Assembly (NCBI GenBank): GCA_003557585.1
Contig: PWOE01000024.1
Span: 1-24,542 of the forward strand
Reading direction: 5' to 3'
From: Candidatus Nealsoniibacteriota bacterium
GTDB taxonomy: Bacteria; Patescibacteriota; Minisyncoccia; Minisyncoccales; CSSED10-335
DNA: 24,542 nucleotides
The notes under the pieces were generated by a model. The model searched no databases, was not told where the DNA came from, and saw only the letters and a list, made by a program, of their open reading frames with translations. Each line of letters opens with the position of its first letter. The stretch's first letter is position 1. This document shows, in pieces, positions 8,477 through 14,868 of the stretch. Made by a program: the position numbers and the translations under genes.

Positions 8477-9547
8477 CTACTCCACGTACTTGTCGATGTA
8501 GTTGGAGTTCATGAGTCCCAGTGCACCAACGTATTTGAGCTGGAAACTGACCATATCACCCACTTTGAGATCCCTTTCATTCTGTCCGACATTGACCACC
8601 AGCATGTCCGAGCTTGCGTCCACAATTTCGATGTCCTGGCTTTTGGGAATGAGGAAATCGGGCTGGATGTCGAGGTATCCGATATCCAGAATGGCACGGA
8701 AGGCCGTCTTGCCGTAGAGTTCCTCGTCGATTCGCATGGTTTCCCCCTGCGGGTTGGCAGCCAGTTCTCCGCTGGGGACCAGCGGCTTTTCGTGGATCTC
8801 GATCACCTGGGTAAAAAGCTCGAGCACCGACGGCTCCATCCCCTCGATGATATCACCGCTGAACAGGTCGACTCCGAAATAGAGCGCCTCGCCGATGCGG
8901 AAGTGATTGACGCTGTCGGGCAGGTCCCCGCGCAGTATCAGCGGCAGCACCACGGTGGTGCCGCCGGACACCCACCGGATCTTGCGGCTGAACTTGAGCT
9001 CGATGATCTGCTTGTAGAGCGCCAGTTGTATGAGTTTGTCGGAGCTGGGCATTACCCCGTGAAGGCAATTGAGATTGGTCCCGAGTCCGATCACCTCGAT
9101 ATTCGGAAGCCGGAAGATTTCGCCGTAGAAGTCGATGAGTTCTTCCCTCATGACCCCTTCGCGAAGGTCCCCCATCTCAATCATGATGATGACCATGTGC
9201 TTGCGCTCCTGCCGGACGGCCTCTTTGGAAAGCAGGCGGATGGTTTCCAGCTCCGTATTGAAGCTGACATCGGCATATTTCACAATTTCCCTGATATACT
9301 TTTTGGGCGGGGGTTTGATGTAGACCGTCTGCACTTCCGGATCGATGTTTTTGATGACCCTGAGGTTGCTGACGCGGGAGTCATGGATCTCACGGGCGCC
9401 AAGGTTGATCACTTCGCGGATATAGTCCTCATTTCCACAAAAAAGCTTGGTGACCACGCCCCATTCGATATTATGATCCTTGAACACGTGTTGCAGGAAC
9501 TCGTAGTTGTGCCTGAGTTTGTCGCGATAAAGCTTGAGATAAGCCAT
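8477..9547 (-). CDS. alanine/ornithine racemase-like PLP enzyme
   Basis: This 356-residue fold-type III PLP enzyme belongs to the group that includes ornithine racemase (Orr) and YhfX, not to classical Alr. K34 in VVTKLFCGN is the expected PLP lysine. Other group features are GLGTNLNCLHGVMPS, VSGGTTVVLPLI where relatives have SGGNS, FRIGEALYFG, and RAILDIGYLDIQPDFLIP. The expected reaction is racemisation of an amino acid such as ornithine, lysine or alanine in the cytosol; the substrate is not predictable here. Its ATG lies 2 nt after the GNAT stop, with GAGG about 14 nt upstream, so the two are tightly co-translated. A second fold-III racemase is at the end of the same cluster. Confidence 0.85.
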   Translation of the reverse strand: MAYLKLYRDKLRHNYEFLQHVFKDHNIEWGVVTKLFCGNEDYIREVINLGAREIHDSRVSNLRVIKNIDPEVQTVYIKPPPKKYIREIVKYADVSFNTELETIRLLSKEAVRQERKHMVIIMIEMGDLREGVMREELIDFYGEIFRLPNIEVIGLGTNLNCLHGVMPSSDKLIQLALYKQIIELKFSRKIRWVSGGTTVVLPLILRGDLPDSVNHFRIGEALYFGVDLFSGDIIEGMEPSVLELFTQVIEIHEKPLVPSGELAANPQGETMRIDEELYGKTAFRAILDIGYLDIQPDFLIPKSQDIEIVDASSDMLVVNVGQNERDLKVGDMVSFQLKYVGALGLMNSNYIDKYVE

Positions 9548-9549
9548 AA

Positions 9550-10005
9550 CTATTTTTTAAACCTCATTTCCAGATATTTACTGGTAAAACCGATGCGTTC
9601 GTAGAGTCGCCGGGCGGGGTTGTCGGATTCCACATGCAGCGCAACGTCTCCGAGCGCCGTTTCGATCGCCTTTTCCATGAGCATCTTCCCGATTCCGCGT
9701 CCTCTTGTCTTTTCGTCAACGGCAATGTACACCAGCAGATTTTCCGGAACGTACTGGCTCATTCCTGTTTCCAGAACGACAACGGTGCCCAGAATGGCTC
9801 CGTTTCCCTCTTTCGCAGCCAGTATGAATCCGCGCCGGCATTCGATCTTCCCGAGAGCATAATCCAGACACTTCATAATCTGGTCTTTTGGATCGCGGAA
9901 GCGGTCAAGGTGTGTATGCAGGAAGTCGGCAACCTGTTCCTGTGTCACGGAAGCTTCCCTGTAGTTCTCCGGGGTTATGGTATCAATAGTAACTTCTGAT
10001 TTCAT
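9550..10005 (-). CDS. GNAT-family N-acetyltransferase
   Basis: This 151-residue protein has a single GNAT domain. The acetyl-CoA pyrophosphate loop is RGRGIGKML after the beta-4 strand LLVYIAVDEKT, and ALHVESDNPARRLYERIGF is the typical C-terminal motif. It transfers an acetyl group from acetyl-CoA to an amine that cannot be identified from sequence. It is the first gene of the five-gene cluster. Its ATG lies inside the first unit of a tandem structured repeat (10001-10316), and sequence resembling its start region recurs in the other units. No clear Shine-Dalgarno is present. Confidence 0.88.
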   Translation of the reverse strand: MKSEVTIDTITPENYREASVTQEQVADFLHTHLDRFRDPKDQIMKCLDYALGKIECRRGFILAAKEGNGAILGTVVVLETGMSQYVPENLLVYIAVDEKTRGRGIGKMLMEKAIETALGDVALHVESDNPARRLYERIGFTSKYLEMRFKK

Positions 10006-10099
10006 CTGTTTAAAACTTAGGATTTATATGGTCAGATAGAATGTCCATGACGTTTTAATCATACTCCTGTGTGACCGGAAGATGTCCGGTCATGGACAT
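10001..10099. repeat. tandem structured repeat, unit 1 (99 nt)
   Basis: The first of three imperfect direct repeats begins TTCATCTGTTTAAA, where the CAT is the GNAT start codon on the minus strand. It contains a 10-bp outer inverted repeat (TGTCCATGAC at 10042-10051 with GTCATGGACA at 10089-10098) and an 8-bp inner hairpin with a 5-nt loop (TGACCGGA at 10072-10079 with TCCGGTCA at 10085-10092). The two share GTCA, so they cannot both form fully. Shared boxes are GATTTATATGGTC and TTTTAATCATAC. Confidence 0.85.
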
Positions 10100-10215
10100 T
10101 TCATGTGTTTAAAAACTTTGGATTTATAAGGTCACATAGAATTTTCATGACGATTTTAGTCATACGACTGTGTGACCGGACGACGGTCATGGACATAGCA
10201 CTTCGTGACCTTCGG
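10100..10215. repeat. tandem structured repeat, unit 2 (116 nt)
   Basis: The second unit begins TTCATGTGTTTAAA and keeps GATTTATAAGGTCACATAG and the TTTTAGTCATAC box. The outer stem is CATGAC (10146-10151) with GTCATG (10186-10191). The inner hairpin is TGACCG (10173-10178) with CGGTCA (10184-10189), again with a 5-nt loop. It is longer than the others because of about 17 extra nt before unit 3 (around 10199-10215), which add a GGTCA/TGACC pairing option. Confidence 0.85.
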
Positions 10216-10316
10216 TTCATCTGTTTAAATCAATTTCGATTTTTATGGTCGGAATGAATTCACATGACAGATTTTAATCATCCTCACGTGTGTCAGCCGG
10301 AGGCTGTCATGTTCAT
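10216..10316. repeat. tandem structured repeat, unit 3 (101 nt)
   Basis: The third and most diverged unit begins TTCATCTGTTTAAA and retains the TTTTAATCAT box. The outer stem is ACATGAC (10262-10268) with GTCATGT (10306-10312). The inner hairpin is CAGCC (10294-10298) with GGCTG (10302-10306). The inner stem differs in sequence from units 1 and 2 but still pairs, so both sides have changed together. A further TTCAT occurs at 10317, after which similarity ends. Confidence 0.8.
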
Positions 10317-10449
10317 TTCATGCTGAAATATTGCAATGTTTGAATGTTGATGTTAACAGCTGTTTTTCTTTTTTATTCGAAAACAGGTTCTGGAAAAAGC
10401 CGGTGCCTAAAAAATATCAGGGAGACATTCGGTTCTACCCGGGAGTCAT
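10317..10449. other. remaining intergenic region between repeats and symporter gene
   Basis: I see no gene in this stretch. It contains only a 7-bp inverted repeat (CTGTTTT at 10360-10366 with AAAACAG at 10380-10386) with an AT-rich loop. On the minus strand it has no following T-run, so I do not call it a terminator. Any terminator for the symporter or promoter for the GNAT cluster in this stretch is not recognisable. Confidence 0.5.
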
Positions 10450-11922
10450 TCAGGCCGGTTTCCTGTCCGGTATCCATACAGAGAAACTGACAAAAATGAC
10501 CAGTGATGCGGCCAATCCGAATATGATGGGATCAAGGCCCAGCGGCATTGCAAACTGAAATGGCACTTCAAAAGGCAGATTCGGATCCGAGAGAAGAGTC
10601 AGTCCAAGCGTCAGTGTTCCGCCGGAGATCATGGACCACCAGGCGGCAGTGTTGCTGCTTCGTTTCCAGTAAATGCCCCCAATAATCGGCACCAACAGTG
10701 CCGATACCATGAATGCGTACGAGTAAAGCATAATCTGCAAAACCGTGTCGAAGATCGCTGCCAGCAGAAAGGCCAGCACCCCGAGTACCAGTGTGACCAA
10801 CTGTGACAGGCGAATCATGGAAATCCTGCTTGTATCTATCTTAAACACTTTTTCGATGATATCCGTTGTCACATTTCCGGATGCCGCCACCAGGCAGCTG
10901 TCGGCCGTAGACATAATGGCCGAAAAGTAGGCGGACATCATAAGTCCCATCAGTCCGATCGGAAGCACGGTTCTCAGAAGCATCGGCAAGCCCTCTTCCT
11001 GATGCATCTGGGATGCCGAATCGTACCCCATGTAGGAAAACATGCCCTGTTCGGCGGCCACATATGCGAAAAGTCCGAGAAGCACCCCCATGAAAGCCAT
11101 CACGGGCCACTCCAGCAACCCGGCCAGGTACCACGCCTTTTGCGCCTCCTTTTCCGACCGTGTGGCATAGATGCGCTGATAGAGGGTCATGCCCACAAAC
11201 CAGATCGGGAGAATGGTGAAGCCCCAGTTAACCATTTGCTGCCAGCTGATATTCCGCAGTGAGAGCATTTCGGGCTTCACGGTGGCCTGTATCACCTCAA
11301 ATCCGCCAACGGCCATGTACCCGATCGGGATGCCGACGAAGATGAGCCCCCCAAGCAGAAGAATCCACTGGAAGGTATCGGTATAGATGACCGCTTTTAT
11401 CCCGCCCATGACAGTATAGACCACAATAATGAATGCCATAAGGTACAGTGCGGCATTCAGGCTCAAGCCGTCGAAGGAGGCCGAAGCCAGACGTGCGCCG
11501 GCCAGCATCTGGGAGCTGCTGAAACCGACGTAGCCGATCGCCGAGATGATGCCTGCCAGAAAGGCCACACGGGCATTGAAAAAATGGCTGAACACCTCAG
11601 GCATGGTGAAAAAGCCCTGTTCCGTCGAAAGATTCTTGACTTTGGGAATCAGGAAAACGGCGGCAAGCCAGGCTCCGAGCAATCCGGTGAAGAGCATCCA
11701 CGAACCGGAAATGCCCATTACGAAACCGAGTCCGCCCAGGCCAATGGAAAAACCACCGCCGACATCAGTGGCCACCACCGACAGACCGACATGCTTGTAG
11801 TCCATCTTCCGGCCACCAATATAGTATTCCTCCGCACCCTTGTTCCGGAAATAGAAGTAAACACCGATGCCAAGAATGATGACGAAATAAAGAACAAAAA
11901 CCGTTAGATCTACTGGATTCAT
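10450..11922 (-). CDS. sodium:solute symporter (SSS/SLC5 family)
   Basis: This 490-residue protein has about 13 membrane helices and belongs to the sodium:solute symporter family, which imports small organic solutes with sodium. The N-terminal segment with EEYYIGGRKM followed by GLSVVATDVGGG matches helix 1 of the family, and SAIMSTADSCLVAASGN is the sodium-site (Na2) signature. The substrate cannot be told; family members carry proline, pantothenate, sugars, organic acids or other compounds. It stands upstream of the GNAT-racemase cluster on the same strand, separated by 444 nt that include the structured repeats, so it could be a separate unit or supply that cluster's substrate. A good promoter lies close upstream. 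Confidence 0.93.
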   Translation of the reverse strand: MNPVDLTVFVLYFVIILGIGVYFYFRNKGAEEYYIGGRKMDYKHVGLSVVATDVGGGFSIGLGGLGFVMGISGSWMLFTGLLGAWLAAVFLIPKVKNLSTEQGFFTMPEVFSHFFNARVAFLAGIISAIGYVGFSSSQMLAGARLASASFDGLSLNAALYLMAFIIVVYTVMGGIKAVIYTDTFQWILLLGGLIFVGIPIGYMAVGGFEVIQATVKPEMLSLRNISWQQMVNWGFTILPIWFVGMTLYQRIYATRSEKEAQKAWYLAGLLEWPVMAFMGVLLGLFAYVAAEQGMFSYMGYDSASQMHQEEGLPMLLRTVLPIGLMGLMMSAYFSAIMSTADSCLVAASGNVTTDIIEKVFKIDTSRISMIRLSQLVTLVLGVLAFLLAAIFDTVLQIMLYSYAFMVSALLVPIIGGIYWKRSSNTAAWWSMISGGTLTLGLTLLSDPNLPFEVPFQFAMPLGLDPIIFGLAASLVIFVSFSVWIPDRKPA

Positions 11923-11945
11923 TGGTTTTTCTGGGTTTTACAAAT

Positions 11946-11976
11946 CAACCTTAAAAATTGCCATTAATTGAAACAA
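11946..11976 (-). promoter_or_regulatory. predicted promoter of the symporter gene
   Basis: On the minus strand TTG (11976-11974) is followed by 20 nt and TAAGGTTG (11953-11946), one mismatch from the Bacteroidota -7 element TAnnTTTG. Transcription would start near 11939, leaving a leader of about 17 nt. The same spacing is found at the tRNA and lysine transaminase promoters in this window. Confidence 0.5.
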
Positions 11977-12068
11977 TAGCAAATGAGCATCGGATCGGAT
12001 ATCTCGTTATATTATTTAGTTTTACTTTAAATACCCAAGAAAGGGTTGTCACTAAAACGGTTACATTC

Positions 12069-12488
12069 ATGAAGATCCGACTTAGACGAATTGATGATGC
12101 TTTCCACCTGGAGGCGGAGAATGAACGGGGCAAAGTCATTGAGATGGACGGGGCCCCGAAAATTGGCGGATCCGACAAGGCTCCGCGGCCCATGGAAGTG
12201 CTGATGATGAGCATGGCTGGATGCAGTTCCATGGATGTGCTCGACATCCTCAAGAAACAGCGCCAGCACGTGGAGGATTTCCGGATCGAGATGGAAGCCG
12301 AGCGGGAAAAGGACAAGACCCCGGCCCTGTTCACCGACATCCACCTTCATTTCTACCTGAAGGGGGATCTGGATGAGAAAAAAGTCGATCGGGCAGTCCG
12401 TTTGTCCATGGAAACCTACTGCTCGGTTGCAAAAATCGTGGAAAAAACCGCGAACATTACATGGGACTGGACTGTTGATAAAGGGTGA
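12069..12488 (+). CDS. OsmC/YhfA-like redox protein
   Basis: This 139-residue protein belongs to the OsmC/Ohr superfamily, cytosolic proteins that use two cysteines to reduce organic peroxides or act on related thiols. C52 in MAGCSSMDVLDIL and C118 in ETYCSVAKIV are the paired active-site residues. GGSDKAPRPMEVL is the usual dimer-interface stretch, and the whole is closest in style to YhfA. The frame is open for 37 codons upstream, but the ATG at 12069 begins directly at the conserved N-terminal strand, so I chose it. It is divergent from the symporter gene and may lead a unit with the kinase 98 nt downstream. Confidence 0.9.
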   Translation: MKIRLRRIDDAFHLEAENERGKVIEMDGAPKIGGSDKAPRPMEVLMMSMAGCSSMDVLDILKKQRQHVEDFRIEMEAEREKDKTPALFTDIHLHFYLKGDLDEKKVDRAVRLSMETYCSVAKIVEKTANITWDWTVDKG

Positions 12489-12586
12489 ACACCCCGTGAG
12501 CGCAATTTCCGGACGCTTCGCCGCTCACTTTGCTTTTGCAATTATTGTCAACATGTCACTTTTTCAAATAATTACCGATCCATTTC

Positions 12587-13525
12587 ATGCATAAGATCAT
12601 CCCAGACAGCGATTCAACCCTCCGAAATCTCACATCCGGACAGATAAACGAGCTTGAAATGCATTCGTTTATCAATCTTCTGAACGTGATATACTCTCAG
12701 CTGGAACTGCTTCTGCTGGACAATGAGCACAATTTGGATCTCCACAATGCACTGGCACATACAAGAAGATTGCTGGGGGAAGCCCGAAACGATTCGTTGA
12801 ACGATTTTTTTCTGCAGCAGGTCAGGGAGTTTAAGAACCTGATTCGCGGGACACTTCACGCCCTTGAGAAAAGAATCGTCGGAGAGAAGGCGCTTGCCGA
12901 GGTATGTGAGGCTCGCGCCCTGCTTGAGCAGACATTCCTTGTGCTTGATGACCGGCTGGAGGAACTCAACCTGCGCCTGCCCAAAGGTGATGAATGGCAT
13001 GAAACAAGTGTGGATGCGTTCAGGAATGAGTTTGAGGCCTATTTCAAAACGCAGGAAAAAAACAGCAGGGGAAGATTTCGCATCGTGATGGATGACAAAA
13101 GGGAACAAGAAAAAGACTACCTCATTCTCACGGACATCAAAACCGTTTATGGCAAAACGATCATCATGCCGCTGCTTTTCAAGGATGTGATCAGGGACCT
13201 GGTATCCAATGCACGAAAATACACACCGCCGGGCGGTACAATCCGGATGAAACTGCGGCAAAAAGACGGTCTGCTCCGTTTCCTGGTTTCGGACACCGGA
13301 ATAGGTATTCCGGAGGATGAGCTTCCCATGGTTTTCGAGTACGGGTACCGGGCCACCAATGCCGAATCCATCCGCACCATGGGGGGCGGTTTCGGCCTGA
13401 CCAAAGCACTGCATGTGGTCCGCCAGTTCCGGGGCAACCTGTTCATTGAATCGGAACCGGACAATGGAACCACCATCACAATTGAACTGCCCATACCGGA
13501 AGTGGTTCAGACACGGTACAACTGA
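12587..13525 (+). CDS. soluble sensorless histidine kinase
   Basis: This 312-residue protein ends in a clear HATPase domain: N-box in DLVSNARKYTPPGG, G1 box SDTGIGIPEDELP, F box VFEYGYRAT and G2 box MGGGFGLTKAL. Near the start, H26 in EMHSFINLLNVIYSQLELL fits an H-box of the H-x3-N type and is the probable phosphorylated residue. A helical, charged region of about 120 residues lies between. There is no signal peptide, membrane helix or PAS/GAF domain, so the signal must come through a partner or the middle region. No response regulator lies nearby. It stops 1 nt before metZ (TGATATG), so the two are likely co-translated; a functional link is not established. Confidence 0.85.
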   Translation: MHKIIPDSDSTLRNLTSGQINELEMHSFINLLNVIYSQLELLLLDNEHNLDLHNALAHTRRLLGEARNDSLNDFFLQQVREFKNLIRGTLHALEKRIVGEKALAEVCEARALLEQTFLVLDDRLEELNLRLPKGDEWHETSVDAFRNEFEAYFKTQEKNSRGRFRIVMDDKREQEKDYLILTDIKTVYGKTIIMPLLFKDVIRDLVSNARKYTPPGGTIRMKLRQKDGLLRFLVSDTGIGIPEDELPMVFEYGYRATNAESIRTMGGGFGLTKALHVVRQFRGNLFIESEPDNGTTITIELPIPEVVQTRYN

Positions 13526-13526
13526 T

Positions 13527-14693
13527 ATGGAAAAGAAATTTGAAACACGGGCGATCCGGGAGCAGGCGGCACGATCACAGCACCGCGAACACTCGGTGCC
13601 CCTATACCTTACATCCAGCTTCGTCTTTGACTCGGCGGAGCACGGGCAGGCCCTCTTTGCCGGAGATGCCGAAGGCAATGTCTACAGCCGCTACAGCAAC
13701 CCCAGCACCGACGAGTTCATCCGCAAAATCTGCGAACTTGAAGGAACGGAAGACGGGATAGCCACGGCCTCGGGAATGGCGGCCGTATTCGTTAGTCTGG
13801 CCGGCCTGCTCAACAGCGGTGATCACATCCTTGTGGCACGCGCCATATTCGGGTCCACCCACCAGATTCTCACACAGCTTCTCCCCCGCTGGAACATAAG
13901 CCATACCTATATTGATGCAACCCTGACGGATAAGTGGAAAGCGGCACTGCGACCGGAAACACGGGTGCTTTTTCTTGAGACTCCATCAAACCCCGGGCTG
14001 GAACTGATCGACCTGGAATTCGCAGGAAAGTTTGCAAAAGAGAACAACCTGATCCTGAACGTAGACAACTGCTTTGCGACCCCCTATCTGCAGCAGCCGG
14101 TACCATACGGTGCAGATCTGGTCGTCCACTCCGCAACCAAATTCATCGACGGTCAGGGCCGCACACTTGGCGGTGTGGTGGCCGGAAAGGCCGAACTCAT
14201 TGAGAAGCTTCGCTTCTTCGCCCGCCATACCGGTCCCGCCCTGTCCCCTTTCAATGCCTGGGTGCTTTCAAAAAGCCTGGAGACCCTTGCCGTTCGCATG
14301 GATCGTCACTGTGAAAATGCCTTGGAACTGGCGCGGTTCCTTGAAAAACAGCCGGAAATCACCCGGGTGAGGTATCCTTTCCTGCCATCGCATCCGCAAT
14401 ACGCACTGGCCCGCAACCAGATGAAACAGGGCGGTGGAGTACTTGTTTTTGATTTTTCCAGTGGATTTAATGCGGCACGCAACTTCATCGACCAGCTGCA
14501 GATGCTATCTATCTCGTCAAACCTGGGCGACACACGCTCGATTGTGACACACCCCGCATCCACCACGCATTCAAAACTGACGGAAGAGGAGCGTCAGGCG
14601 GTGGGAATCACACCGGGGCTGGTGCGCATATCGGCCGGTCTGGAGCACATCGACGATATCATTTCCGACGTGGCGCAGGCGCTGCATCATTAA
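13527..14693 (+). CDS. metZ: O-succinylhomoserine sulfhydrylase-type trans-sulfuration enzyme
   Basis: This 388-residue cytosolic PLP enzyme belongs to the Cys/Met metabolism family. Y53 and R55 in YSRYSNPS, D180 in NVDNCFATP and the PLP lysine K205 in HSATKFIDGQGR are all present. The DGQGR after the lysine is typical of MetZ, which converts activated homoserine and sulfide to homocysteine in methionine synthesis. Cystathionine gamma-synthase or lyase is a less likely alternative. The frame extends upstream into the kinase gene, but the ATG at 13527 gives the normal family length. It lies 1 nt after the kinase stop. A set of competing hairpins follows the stop codon. Confidence 0.88.
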   Translation: MEKKFETRAIREQAARSQHREHSVPLYLTSSFVFDSAEHGQALFAGDAEGNVYSRYSNPSTDEFIRKICELEGTEDGIATASGMAAVFVSLAGLLNSGDHILVARAIFGSTHQILTQLLPRWNISHTYIDATLTDKWKAALRPETRVLFLETPSNPGLELIDLEFAGKFAKENNLILNVDNCFATPYLQQPVPYGADLVVHSATKFIDGQGRTLGGVVAGKAELIEKLRFFARHTGPALSPFNAWVLSKSLETLAVRMDRHCENALELARFLEKQPEITRVRYPFLPSHPQYALARNQMKQGGGVLVFDFSSGFNAARNFIDQLQMLSISSNLGDTRSIVTHPASTTHSKLTEEERQAVGITPGLVRISAGLEHIDDIISDVAQALHH

Positions 14694-14698
14694 AAATT

Positions 14699-14772
14699 GC
14701 ATCGGATGCTGCTTTTTCATAAGTGCCGGAATTTTCCCAGTTTCCGGCCGGAAACTGGCCCCAAACCGATGC
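14699..14772. other. nested and competing inverted repeats after metZ
   Basis: An outer 7-bp inverted repeat (GCATCGG 14699-14705 with CCGATGC 14766-14772) encloses a perfect 22-nt palindrome (14737-14758) able to form a 9-bp hairpin with a GGCC loop. A third element, GCCGGAA at 14725-14731, can pair instead with TTCCGGC at 14742-14748 and would break that hairpin. There is no T-run, so it is not an ordinary intrinsic terminator. It could be a 3' end structure of metZ or a leader element of the receptor gene. Confidence 0.6.
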
Positions 14773-14868
14773 CTATTAAATAATTTGACCATTTTTTGCA
14801 ACTTTAGTTCTATGGATTGCGTACTTTAGCTATTTATTTCTTATTTGAAATCTGCCTCGCTCAGGGAC

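Noticed and set aside
8405..9604. Long open frame of 399 codons on the plus strand opposite the ornithine-racemase-like gene
   Set aside because: It mirrors a clearly recognisable minus-strand gene, has no known motif, and its residues look like reverse-strand reading (rich in His, Asp and Val).
10001..10316. CRISPR array
   Set aside because: Only three units of about 100 nt with similarity throughout, no short constant repeats with unique spacers, and no cas genes.
14786..14835. Bacteroidota-type promoter for the receptor gene using TACTTTAG
   Set aside because: The nearest TTG is 23 nt upstream instead of about 20, and no better pair is seen.
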